Part shown: positions 9,820 to 17,506 of the stretch, piece after piece
Layout of the letters: every line of letters starts with the position of its first letter
How positions within the stretch are numbered: the stretch's first letter is position 1
Position numbers and translations under genes: made by a program
Assembly: GCA_016721725.1 (NCBI GenBank)
Contig: JADKHN010000006.1
Span: forward strand, 372,001 to 436,000
Origin: Chitinophagaceae bacterium
Lineage (GTDB): Bacteria; Bacteroidota; Bacteroidia; Chitinophagales; Chitinophagaceae
Direction of reading: 5' to 3'
Length of the DNA: 64,000 nucleotides
The notes under the pieces: model-generated
Databases searched by the model: none
What the model saw: the letters and a program-made list of their open reading frames with translations, nothing else
Told to the model about the DNA's origin: nothing

Positions 9820-11514
9820 TTATCCGTTAACCAAGGCGTTCTGCGGATGGAACCACATCAACTCCACATCCTTATTGATGGATTCATCCATGTTCTCCTC
9901 GCTTTCCAGTTCGATCTCACCGGCAGGAAGCGTTGCATTCAGGTCAAAAGTATAAGGGTCCACCTTCATGTTCCGGGGGGTTCCCTTCACATGATGGCTG
10001 ATGAGGCGGTACATGGCGCAGGCCACCTGTTCCAGCTTTTTCATGTTCTCCGCGATCTTCTCCAGCAGGGCGTCTGGTTCATATTGTACGTCCAGTCCCA
10101 GTTGGAAGTCCCGCATGTATTGCAGGTCATAGGGATCGATATACCGGTGTTCGAAGATGGTGGTCTCGTATTTGCTCCAGTCGAGGAAGGTCTGCTGCAT
10201 CCGGTTGCCCAGCGCGCCGAATTTTCGGCCCAGTCCGTTTGCGGAAACGAACAAGGCCTTGACCACGGGCAGGTTGGTAAATCCGTTATTCGTAAATAAT
10301 AGCGTGGGAACGCCCCAGTAAGTGGCCCAGTCCCAGAAGATCTTCATCACCATGATCTGGGTCTGCCCCATGAGCAGGTATTTGTTCTGGTAGACCGGGA
10401 TCCAGTTGTCCACCAACTTGAGGTGCGATTGTTCGTACACGTGAGCCCGGCCGCTGATGTCCTCCCCCGCCAGGTCACGGATGATGAGGTCGGACAGCCA
10501 GGAATTATTCAGGGCGATGAAATCGGTACCCGGAGAATACAAAGGATCCAGGAAGGCGCCTGCCTCACCGGTGACGCCCCAGCGTTCTTCGGCGCAATAG
10601 AGCCGGCCGGTATGATGAGCATAATGCTTGAGGATCTTGAAGTCCATCAGGTTCTTCGTTTCGGGTTCCAGCATCTTGTACCCGCGGGGTTCATTCACTT
10701 TCAGCCATTCCAGCGCCTTCTCGTATTTATTGAATGTGTCAAAAGGATGCACGGCCGGATCGGCCACGATGCCGATGCTGGTATTCTTCGATCCCAGGGG
10801 GATCACCCAGAGCCAGTAACCCTTATCCATGAAGTGAACGGTGCTCAGTAAACGAAGCCCGGGTTTCAGGTAGGATTTCCATTCGGGGTTATCCGACCAG
10901 TCATCCACATCGATCACCCCTTTCAGCCTCCACCAGACCGCGTTGATATGATGTTCCATGGGTTTCTGAAAAGCCAGTTTGCGTTTCATGAAACTGCCTC
11001 GCCCGGTGGCATCGGCCACCCAGCGGGCTTTTGCTTTCACTTCCTCCCCTGCTTTCAGATACGTGACCGTATGGGTCTCGTCACCCAGGGAAACGTCTTT
11101 CACCGTGGCGCCGAGGACATATTCCGTTCCCAGCTGATGGGTCTTAATGGTCAGGTGATTTTCCAGCGTTCCCCGGTCGAGCTGATGGCTGGGCTGCGGA
11201 AGGCGTTCCCTCGGACCGAGTTCAACGCGGGTGGGGATATCGTCCTTGGTATGGGAAGGAAAGAAGAAACGAAGTCCGTGCTTGGGCAGTTCATGCTCTT
11301 CCAGGTAGGCTTTGCAATCCAGCACCTCACGGAGGTAATGGCTGCCCAGCTCCACAGTGGATTCACCCACCTTATGTGCAGCGGTGGCGGCTTCGGATTC
11401 CCTGCGTTCCAGTACCAGTATACTGGTCTGGGGGTTCATTCGTTTAAGCTGGATCGAAAGACTAAGTCCGGCAAGTCCTCCTCCCAAAATGATCACGTCG
11501 TACTGTTCTGGCAT
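9820..11514 (-). CDS. Flavin-dependent halogenase-like FAD oxidoreductase
   Basis: 564 residues from the ATG at 11514; an upstream in-frame start would place 19 residues before the dinucleotide fold. Residues 7-16 form the FAD-binding GGGLAG loop, followed by an ERR acidic strand end and the HKVGESTVELGSHYLRE segment typical of the tryptophan-halogenase superfamily. WLWVIP at 234-239 matches the WxWxIP motif of flavin-dependent halogenases, and Lys78 in PKHGLRFFF lies where the catalytic lysine of that family is expected. DATGR (168-172) and a WGVTGEAGAFLDPLYSPG segment complete the FAD site. Family members oxidise chloride or bromide with FADH2 and O2 and deliver it through the lysine, but relatives lacking halogenase activity exist. 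No biosynthetic cluster or flavin reductase is adjacent, so the substrate is unknown. Confidence 0.75.
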   Translation of the reverse strand: MPEQYDVIILGGGLAGLSLSIQLKRMNPQTSILVLERRESEAATAAHKVGESTVELGSHYLREVLDCKAYLEEHELPKHGLRFFFPSHTKDDIPTRVELGPRERLPQPSHQLDRGTLENHLTIKTHQLGTEYVLGATVKDVSLGDETHTVTYLKAGEEVKAKARWVADATGRGSFMKRKLAFQKPMEHHINAVWWRLKGVIDVDDWSDNPEWKSYLKPGLRLLSTVHFMDKGYWLWVIPLGSKNTSIGIVADPAVHPFDTFNKYEKALEWLKVNEPRGYKMLEPETKNLMDFKILKHYAHHTGRLYCAEERWGVTGEAGAFLDPLYSPGTDFIALNNSWLSDLIIRDLAGEDISGRAHVYEQSHLKLVDNWIPVYQNKYLLMGQTQIMVMKIFWDWATYWGVPTLLFTNNGFTNLPVVKALFVSANGLGRKFGALGNRMQQTFLDWSKYETTIFEHRYIDPYDLQYMRDFQLGLDVQYEPDALLEKIAENMKKLEQVACAMYRLISHHVKGTPRNMKVDPYTFDLNATLPAGEIELESEENMDESINKDVELMWFHPQNALVNG

Positions 11515-11754
11515 GGTAATGCGGGTTGATTGATTGAAGGGTTTAAAAATAACCAAACCCGTTGAAAGCAAGAAATGAATTTACCATCAGGTATTTGATA
11601 ACCCTCTTACTAACAGTAGGGTATGCGCTGGAAAGCCGAACCGATCTGAGGCCATTATCCGGGAAAGGTGATCCTGTGAACCCTTTTTTTTCACGCCGGA
11701 CTATTTGAATTTTGAAATTCTTATTGTATCATTACGCCCTAAACTATTCAAATC

Positions 11755-11985
11755 ATGAAGAAAACATCAAGACTCTCCCTCCTGCTCATCGGAGGACTGC
11801 TTTTCGCTTCCGTAACTTTCGTAGCCTGCAATAGTGGTGAAGAAAAAAAGGAAGCCCCAAAAACTGATTCTCCCGCTGTCGCTCCGGTAAAAGTTGATTC
11901 TCCCGCTGTTGCTCCGGCAAAAGTTGATTCTCCTGCTGTTATGGACAAGGCCAACACCAAGCCCACGCCAACACCCAATCAATAA
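11755..11985 (+). CDS. Small lipoprotein with tandem Pro/Ala/Val repeats
   Basis: 76 residues. A lipoprotein signal peptide (MKKTSRLSLLLIGGLLFA) ends in a lipobox with Cys25 followed by Asn, so the mature protein is likely lipidated and membrane anchored. The mature part is a short charged stretch followed by a unit DSPAVAP-x-KV repeated in tandem (three DSPAV blocks) and a Pro/Thr/Asn tail. This is low-complexity and probably an extended, disordered spacer. It is divergent from the halogenase-like gene and convergent with the TPR gene, 12 bp stop to stop. No function can be assigned. Confidence 0.7.
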   Translation: MKKTSRLSLLLIGGLLFASVTFVACNSGEEKKEAPKTDSPAVAPVKVDSPAVAPAKVDSPAVMDKANTKPTPTPNQ

Positions 11986-11997
11986 TCAGAACATTAT

Positions 11998-13392
11998 TCA
12001 AGCAGGATTCGAAGGATCTTTTACCTTTAATCTCGACTTTTTTATTCGAATTGACCCATCATCAAAGTGGGTCAATTTTTTTATGAGCCATCGTTCGATC
12101 CGGTGATGGGCCGGGATCAGTAATGCGGCGATGGATACGAAGATCAGCATTTCATAGACCGGGGTATGATTGGTCAGGTTCGCCACCGTAGGATGCAATA
12201 ACAAGGTGAGGTATTCGAAAAGGATGAGCAGCGACAAGACACCCAGGATCCGGATGACCCTTACGTGAATGCGAATGCGGCTGAGCAGCAGCGTCAGCAA
12301 AAAGAAACCAGGTATGAAGATGCCGATGAAGAGTAACTGCAGTTGTTGCTTGCGTTCTTTTTTTGCGATCCGCTTTTTCTCCTCAATCTCCAGTTGCCTC
12401 AATTTCTCATTACCGGAAATGACCTGCAGTTCCCGGATCTTGTCCTTGCTGTTAAGGGAATCATTCAGTGCTTTGCTCTGGCTGAGATAGAAATAAGCAC
12501 TGTCTGTAAGTTTCAGGCGCTGGTAATGTTCGGTGAGGAAATCCGTCGCTTCCAGTTGTTTGTTGAGGAATCCGTCTTTCGCTGCCACTGCATGGGAATA
12601 GCTGGCATAAAAGACCGCCGAATCAGGCTTATTCATTTTCTGGTACAGTTGGGCCAGTCCGAGGGTAGCTTCACATAAGACCTCATCGTTATTCGCCGAT
12701 TTCAGGTATCCGATGGCGGTGACATAATTCAGCAGCGAGAACGCGTAATTGCCCATATCCATATAGGTATGCCCGAGACCCGTCATGGCATTCCCCATAT
12801 GGTCCTCATCCTTTTCCAGGTTTGATTGGATAAGTGCCTTGTTGAAATAGCTGAATGCTGAATCGGTATTGTTGAGCTTGTCGTACACATCGCCGATATT
12901 CATCAGGCTGAAATAACGCAGGGAATTCAACTCGTTTCCATTGATGACCGAATCGGCCTTCCGGTAATACAGGAGTGCATCTGCATATTGTTCCTGGTAC
13001 CGGTAAACAACACCCGTAGCGATCAGGGTGCTGGCCAGGCTGGCCGGGTTATTTCTTTTTTCCTCGATCTGCAATTTCCGCAGGTTGAATTCCAGCGCTC
13101 GGGGATAATTCCCGATCTTGACAAAGGTATTGGCCAGGGCGCCTAATGATTTGGACTGCCCTTCCACATAGTTGATGCGGGTGGCCAGCAAAAGAGCTTC
13201 CTGTGCGATAACCAGGGCTTTTTCCGGGTCATAAACGCTGATCAGGCCGGCCAGGCTCCACATTTTCCGTACCCGCCCGGTATCCGTTCTTTCCTTGCTG
13301 AGTAATGTCTGAATACTATCGGCCGCTGATCGCTGGGCAAAACCCGTTCCTGCGAAAAGCAACAATAAGATGATGCCGAAAATTTTTCTCAT
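11998..13392 (-). CDS. TPR-repeat membrane protein
   Basis: 464 residues. A signal peptide (MRKIFGIILLLLFAGTGFAQ) is followed by about 300 residues of tetratricopeptide helices (for example ALEFNLRKLQIEEKRNNP, ALLYYRKADSV, AFSYFNKALIQ). A charged helix of Lys/Glu/Arg at 320-345 precedes three hydrophobic segments at about 349-365, 378-396 and 407-425, and a basic cytoplasmic tail. The architecture matches Bacteroidota sensor proteins in which periplasmic TPRs precede a membrane region and an intracellular output domain, but here no kinase, HTH or other output domain follows. It may act through a partner. The last codons overlap the terminator hairpin of the convergent lipoprotein gene. Confidence 0.75.
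   Translation of the reverse strand: MRKIFGIILLLLFAGTGFAQRSAADSIQTLLSKERTDTGRVRKMWSLAGLISVYDPEKALVIAQEALLLATRINYVEGQSKSLGALANTFVKIGNYPRALEFNLRKLQIEEKRNNPASLASTLIATGVVYRYQEQYADALLYYRKADSVINGNELNSLRYFSLMNIGDVYDKLNNTDSAFSYFNKALIQSNLEKDEDHMGNAMTGLGHTYMDMGNYAFSLLNYVTAIGYLKSANNDEVLCEATLGLAQLYQKMNKPDSAVFYASYSHAVAAKDGFLNKQLEATDFLTEHYQRLKLTDSAYFYLSQSKALNDSLNSKDKIRELQVISGNEKLRQLEIEEKKRIAKKERKQQLQLLFIGIFIPGFFLLTLLLSRIRIHVRVIRILGVLSLLILFEYLTLLLHPTVANLTNHTPVYEMLIFVSIAALLIPAHHRIERWLIKKLTHFDDGSIRIKKSRLKVKDPSNPA
12049..12082 (+). terminator. Rho-independent terminator located inside the convergent TPR gene
   Basis: AATTGACCCA (12049-12058) pairs with TGGGTCAATT (12068-12077) around a nine-base loop, followed by a T7 run at 12076-12082. 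It is oriented to end the plus-strand lipoprotein transcript, 64 bp past its stop, yet lies in the coding sequence of the opposite-strand TPR gene (codons for KKLTHFDDGS). Confidence 0.65.
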
Positions 13393-13665
13393 AGCCTTTT
13401 GAATCCAAACCGGTAAGCTATTTCGTCAAACCGGGATCGGAGCCATAAATATACAATGGCCGGAAGAATTTGCGCCTTAAAATGTTCCGGCTGAATAGCT
13501 TTACATGGAATTATTATGTATTTTCATCGGAGATTCGTATTTTTTATCGACCTCAACATAAGCTCTCTGGCTGATGCGCAACCATTGAACTGCAGGCTTT
13601 CCGGAACCGGATGCCGTTGTTGACCTGAATGCTGTAAACTCTATTATTCAAATAAAACAACCCTT

Positions 13666-14151
13666 ATGATCAGGAATTTCGCCCTTGCCTTGCTGCTGGT
13701 TGCCGGTTTCGCCGCCTGCAAATCGAAAGACGCATTCAACTACAGCCAGGAATTCGTCAAAAAAGAAAGAAGCTTGTTGCCCGACATCAACAAGACCGAG
13801 GACAATGTGAAAAGATATATCGCCGCTGAACAGTACGACAGTATCGCCATCGCCGGAGCGAATATGGAAAAGATCGTCGATGCCAAATTGAAAGAGATCC
13901 GCGACGAGCCCGCCCCCAAGGCCAAGGAAGCGGATAACTTCAAGGAAGCCGGTATCAAATATTTCCTGTTCATCAAGAGCATGTACACCGGGTACAAGGA
14001 CTTCGGTAACGCCAAGACTCCGGAAGACCGGGAAACTGAAATGAATAAGCTCCGTGAACTCGTTGATAAGAAGACCGATGCGGTCAACGACATGCAGGCG
14101 GCACAACGTAAATACGCTGATGCGAACGGTTTCAAACTGGAAAACAAATAA
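13666..14151 (+). CDS. Small helical lipoprotein, function unknown
   Basis: 161 residues. The signal peptide (MIRNFALALLLVAGFAAC) ends in a lipobox with Cys18. The mature part is rich in Lys, Glu, Asp and Ala and predicted to be almost all helix, with a coiled-coil-like stretch near the end (KLRELVDKKTDAVNDMQ). I do not recognise a catalytic motif. It resembles the many small surface lipoproteins of Bacteroidota and Leptospira with a single helical bundle domain. It lies 11 bp upstream of the CYTH gene and may be co-transcribed with it. The gap 13393-13665 upstream holds no visible gene. Confidence 0.7.
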   Translation: MIRNFALALLLVAGFAACKSKDAFNYSQEFVKKERSLLPDINKTEDNVKRYIAAEQYDSIAIAGANMEKIVDAKLKEIRDEPAPKAKEADNFKEAGIKYFLFIKSMYTGYKDFGNAKTPEDRETEMNKLRELVDKKTDAVNDMQAAQRKYADANGFKLENK

Positions 14152-14162
14152 GCGGATCCCTG

Positions 14163-14693
14163 TTGAACGCCACCACTCACCTGAATATCGAATTCAAGGC
14201 GAAAGCCGCTGACCTCAATCTGCTTGAAAACAAACTGCTTGCCCTCGGTCCGGTATTCACCGGCGAGGACAGGCAGATTGATACCTATTTCAATACAGAG
14301 AAGGGAAGGCTAAAACTCCGGGAAGGCAATATTGAGAATGCCCTGATCTGGTACCAGCGGGAGAATATCCCCGGCATCAAACAATCGGATGTACTCTTAT
14401 ACCCTCACCAGCCCCACAAGTCCCTGAAAGACATGTTGACCCTGTTGCATGGCGTGAAAGTGGTGGTGGATAAGACCCGCAGGATCTATTTCCTGGGTAA
14501 TGTGAAATTCCATTTCGACCGGGTAGCCGGGCTGGGAACCTTCGTGGAAGTGGAAGCGATCGATCGGGATGGAACGATCGGCAGGGAAATATTACAGGAA
14601 CAGGCTGACGGATTTGCTGCTTTATTTGAGATCAGGCCGGAGGACTTTGTTGCGGTCTCCTATAGTGATCTGCTCCTCGGTGTTCCGCTTTGA
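14163..14693 (+). CDS. CYTH-domain protein (class IV adenylate cyclase / ThTPase-like)
   Basis: 176 residues, starting at a TTG; no ATG is available before the conserved first strand, which must be near the N-terminus. Motifs of the CYTH triphosphate tunnel fold are visible: IEFKAK at about 9-14 (the ExExK signature in degenerate form), QIDTYFNT (about 37-44), GRLKLRE (about 48-54), VKFHFDRVAGLGTFVEVEA in the middle-to-late part and SYSDLLL at the end. Family members hydrolyse triphosphorylated substrates or cyclise ATP, using acidic residues for metal and basic residues for phosphates. The first motif is weaker than consensus, so the exact substrate is open. Its stop directly abuts the stop of the convergent RRM gene. 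Confidence 0.75.
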   Translation: MNATTHLNIEFKAKAADLNLLENKLLALGPVFTGEDRQIDTYFNTEKGRLKLREGNIENALIWYQRENIPGIKQSDVLLYPHQPHKSLKDMLTLLHGVKVVVDKTRRIYFLGNVKFHFDRVAGLGTFVEVEAIDRDGTIGREILQEQADGFAALFEIRPEDFVAVSYSDLLLGVPL

Positions 14694-14939
14694 TCAGCGC
14701 CGCTCTTCTGCGGCCTTGACCACCATCGGTTTCTTGCCCAATGAGATGTCGTTGAGGTTCTCGATCGCATCCATGGCTTCTGCCCGGTCGGGCATTTCCA
14801 CGAACGCGAAGCCCCTGCTCTTGCCGGTTTCTTTGTCAATGGCCACCTTGGCGGAGATCACGGTACCGAATTTTTCAAATATCTCCATCAATTCGGCATC
14901 GTCTAGGTCATAAGGCAGTCCGGCAACGAATATCTTCAT
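14694..14939 (-). CDS. RRM-domain RNA-binding protein
   Basis: 81 residues making a single RNA recognition motif and nothing else. RNP2 is IFVAGL at residues 3-8 and RNP1 is KSRGFAFVEM at about 44-53, with the aromatic residues expected to stack on RNA bases. The C-terminus ends in a short basic/acidic tail (KAAEERR). Single-RRM proteins are widespread in Bacteroidota and cyanobacteria, where they bind U-rich or stress-related transcripts; that role is by analogy. It is convergent with the CYTH gene with no base between the two stops. Confidence 0.9.
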   Translation of the reverse strand: MKIFVAGLPYDLDDAELMEIFEKFGTVISAKVAIDKETGKSRGFAFVEMPDRAEAMDAIENLNDISLGKKPMVVKAAEERR

Positions 14940-15090
14940 GTTCTTTTTTTTGTAAAAGTAATCAATTGCAATGGGTTATTTATGAAATTCTGACACCAGA
15001 AAAGGGATAAAACCCGGGTAACAAACCTGTTCAGTCCCGAAAAAAGGTCGCCTGTTAAATTCTTCCTAATGGACGAATGGTATGATGATG

Positions 15091-15113
15091 TTACGAACCA
15101 ATTCGTAAATTTG
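15091..15113 (+). promoter_or_regulatory. Promoter -7 element overlapped by an 18-bp palindrome
   Basis: TAAATTTG at 15106-15113 fits the Bacteroidota -7 consensus TAnnTTTG. A perfect inverted repeat TTACGAA-CCAA-TTCGTAA spans 15091-15108 and overlaps the first three bases of that element, as expected of an operator. It lies 24 bp before the start of the DUF4412-like gene. Confidence 0.55.
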
Positions 15114-15136
15114 AAGCTTCAGTTAAAAAATCAAAT

Positions 15137-15997
15137 ATGAAACAGATCGTTACAGTAGTCTTGCTAACCTTGTCCGCAACGGCCTTCGCTCAACCCAAGG
15201 TCATGACGCAGGCCGTCATCACCACAAAAACAGTTGTATCCGCTCCCGAAGAAGATGAAGCTATGCCTTCCTCCATGCAAAGCAGCAATGGCGAAGAGGT
15301 CAGGGTCATGCGTTTCGGCGGAGACGGTGAGACCAAGACCACAACCTGGCTCAAGAACGATTGGGTAAAGACCTTTTCAGAATCAGAGAGCAGCCGGACC
15401 ACGGCCATCCGGGACAATGCAAAAAAGATCACCACCACCATCATGGAGATCATGGGTCGCAAAATGGGTTTCTATGCCACTGATGAGGACCAGGAGCAAA
15501 TGCGTAAACAAATGGACAGCATGATGCAAAGCAGGGGGAATGATGCGCAAAGGGCTGCTTTAGGCGAAGCGCCGAAGATCGACATCACCTACCTGGAGGA
15601 AACCAAAAAGATCGCAGGATACGAATGCAAGAAAGCGATCATCACCGCCACCCGTTCCAACGGACGCACCGACAGCACAATGGTATGGTTCATCCCCGAT
15701 ATGAAATTCCAGGGGGTGACCAGCACAGGCGGCGCACTCGGAGGTTTTGGCGGTATGACCACGCAGGTCGGCTCCAACGGCTTCGACCAGTTGAACGGAT
15801 TTCCCATGGAATATATCCGAATGATGAACCGCGGGAGGAAGATGGTGGTCCAGGTCACCAAACTGGTTACCGATAAGGAAATAGCGGATAAAGAATTCGA
15901 TATTCCCAAAGACGTCGATATCAAACCCATGAAAGAGATGCAGAACGGAGGCCGTCCCGGTACCTTCCAGATGAGGGTCGGCGGAGGACCGCATTAA
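15137..15997 (+). CDS. DUF4412-like secreted protein
   Basis: 286 residues with a signal peptide (MKQIVTVVLLTLSATAFAQP). The mature part begins with an acidic/methionine-rich stretch, then a central region with TTTWLKNDWVKTFSES and repeated Met residues. KKIAGYECKKAIIT followed by a small polar stretch and VWFIPDM is the pattern of DUF4412 proteins and the related GLPGLI family of Bacteroidota, which are exported and of unknown function. The C-terminus is Gly/Arg/Met rich. Alternatively it could be a distant GLPGLI protein, but the typical GLPGLI motif itself is absent (GFPMEY lies in that area). Two strong hairpins follow. Confidence 0.65.
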   Translation: MKQIVTVVLLTLSATAFAQPKVMTQAVITTKTVVSAPEEDEAMPSSMQSSNGEEVRVMRFGGDGETKTTTWLKNDWVKTFSESESSRTTAIRDNAKKITTTIMEIMGRKMGFYATDEDQEQMRKQMDSMMQSRGNDAQRAALGEAPKIDITYLEETKKIAGYECKKAIITATRSNGRTDSTMVWFIPDMKFQGVTSTGGALGGFGGMTTQVGSNGFDQLNGFPMEYIRMMNRGRKMVVQVTKLVTDKEIADKEFDIPKDVDIKPMKEMQNGGRPGTFQMRVGGGPH

Positions 15998-16000
15998 TAG

Positions 16001-16029
16001 AATACGGTAGTCTTGAAGACTACCGTATT
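16001..16029. terminator. Hairpin downstream of the DUF4412-like gene
   Basis: AATACGGTAGTC (16001-16012) and GACTACCGTATT (16018-16029) form a perfect 12-bp stem with a TTGAA loop, four bases after the stop codon. No T run follows, so it may act with the next hairpin or as an mRNA 3'-end stabiliser. Confidence 0.5.
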
Positions 16030-16036
16030 CTTGAAG

Positions 16037-16084
16037 AAAAAGAAACAGGCTGTCTCAACCGGTTGAGACAGCCTGTTTCTTTTT
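16037..16084. terminator. Bidirectional terminator, 48-bp perfect palindrome
   Basis: The two 24-base halves 16037-16060 and 16061-16084 are exact reverse complements, ending in TTTT on both strands. It sits between the convergent DUF4412-like gene and the TPR gene (stop at 16096) and can end transcripts from both. Confidence 0.8.
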
Positions 16085-16095
16085 AGCTAATGGGA

Positions 16096-17361
16096 TCAGT
16101 TTCCTACTTCCCCTTTTTTCTTCTCACATTCGGCCGCTTTTGCCGCATTGCCGGCCATTTTATAGGCGGTGGCCAATATCTCATAGGCCTGTTTATAATT
16201 GATCTTGTCGCTGGCCTTCAGCTTGGGCATGGCCGCATATAATTTCACCGCTTCTTCCGCAGGGGCGATCGCCTTGTTCATTTCGGCCTTGGATGCGTTA
16301 TTCCGCTCGGTGCGTTTCTTTATGTCATCGGGCTTGTTTCCGGTGATCTTCTTGGCCTCCTCAGAAATATCATACGCGTTGTTATAATGGAAATTGGAAA
16401 GCAGCATATTGGCTTCTACTGTAGATTTGATGGCGATGGCCTTTTCGAACAGGCCGGGTATCTTCGCTTTCAAATCGGCGATATTCCCGGTCTTGGGCTC
16501 ATCGGAATAAACGTACTTATTCAATTCAAAACCGTAATTGAAGAATAACATATAGCTGTTCGTGTATTTCGCCGTCAACTCCTCATATTTGGCGAACAGG
16601 GGTTCCTTTTCCAGTCCGTCAGTCGAGTATTCAATATCGATCGACTCCCAGAAACTGTCATTGGGGTACTTGCTTTTTCCCTTGGCCAGGTATTCCTGGA
16701 AAGCCGCGGTATTCTTCGTGTTCTTATAATACATCACCAGGCTTTCATAGGCTTCCAGGTATTTATCTTCGGTCAGATTGGCATCGACCAGTTTTTTGTA
16801 CAAGGGCACGAGTTCGTCGGTCTTCTTCAACTCGGCGCCCAGGACGATCATATTGAAGACCACTTCGGTATCGAGGGATGTGAATTTGGTGGCCTTCCCT
16901 CCCACCAGGTTGTTCGTGAAAATATAGTCATGTACGTCGAGCACATTTCCGAACTGCTTATAGGACTGTTCAAAATCCTTGGAGTTATAGGTCTTTACCG
17001 CCAGGTCGTAAAACCCGTAATACACATTGAAGATCGTCGCGTTCTCTTCCTCCTTGGTCAGCTTTTCCTTCGGGTCGAGTTCCTTGTATTTCTTGATGGC
17101 AGCGTAGGCATCCTTGTTCAGCTTCTCACTTTGCAGGATGGTCGTGGAAGGTTCACGGGAAATGGCGTTTGATACAAAGGCCTTGTAATACCAGGCCTCG
17201 GCCTTGGTGGCATTGGCCGGGTTACTGAGGAATTTGTCGAGTTCATCCTTGCCTTTGGCGTATTGCTTCAAAATGATCAGTTTGCGGATGTCATCCAGGT
17301 CCTGGGCCACCAGGGAACTGGCGCTGATCAACAGGAAAAACAGGAAATAAACTTTCTTCAT
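16096..17361 (-). CDS. Secreted TPR-repeat protein
   Basis: 421 residues with a signal peptide (MKKVYFLFFLLISASSLVAQ). The rest is predicted to be helical and resembles loosely conserved tetratricopeptide repeats (for example AEAWYYKAFVSN, YYGFYDLAVKTYNSKDFEQSYKQF, AYESLVMYYKNTKNTAAFQEYL, QAYEILATAYKMAGNAAKAAE at the C-terminus). No enzyme motif or transmembrane segment beyond the signal peptide is visible. Exported TPR proteins of this size are common in Chitinophagaceae and are usually thought to scaffold envelope complexes. It is divergent from dnaG. Confidence 0.75.
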   Translation of the reverse strand: MKKVYFLFFLLISASSLVAQDLDDIRKLIILKQYAKGKDELDKFLSNPANATKAEAWYYKAFVSNAISREPSTTILQSEKLNKDAYAAIKKYKELDPKEKLTKEEENATIFNVYYGFYDLAVKTYNSKDFEQSYKQFGNVLDVHDYIFTNNLVGGKATKFTSLDTEVVFNMIVLGAELKKTDELVPLYKKLVDANLTEDKYLEAYESLVMYYKNTKNTAAFQEYLAKGKSKYPNDSFWESIDIEYSTDGLEKEPLFAKYEELTAKYTNSYMLFFNYGFELNKYVYSDEPKTGNIADLKAKIPGLFEKAIAIKSTVEANMLLSNFHYNNAYDISEEAKKITGNKPDDIKKRTERNNASKAEMNKAIAPAEEAVKLYAAMPKLKASDKINYKQAYEILATAYKMAGNAAKAAECEKKKGEVGN

Positions 17362-17506
17362 GCCTTGATTTTTTAGGGTTTAAAGGTATTATTTAATTGA
17401 TGATAACGATGCATTTTCAGTTAGTTTTTCATAAATCATGCCAGTTTTTCCCGCCTGTTTTTTATACGGGAAATGGGTGTAAATTACAGGTCCGTTCAGC
17501 CAGTCC

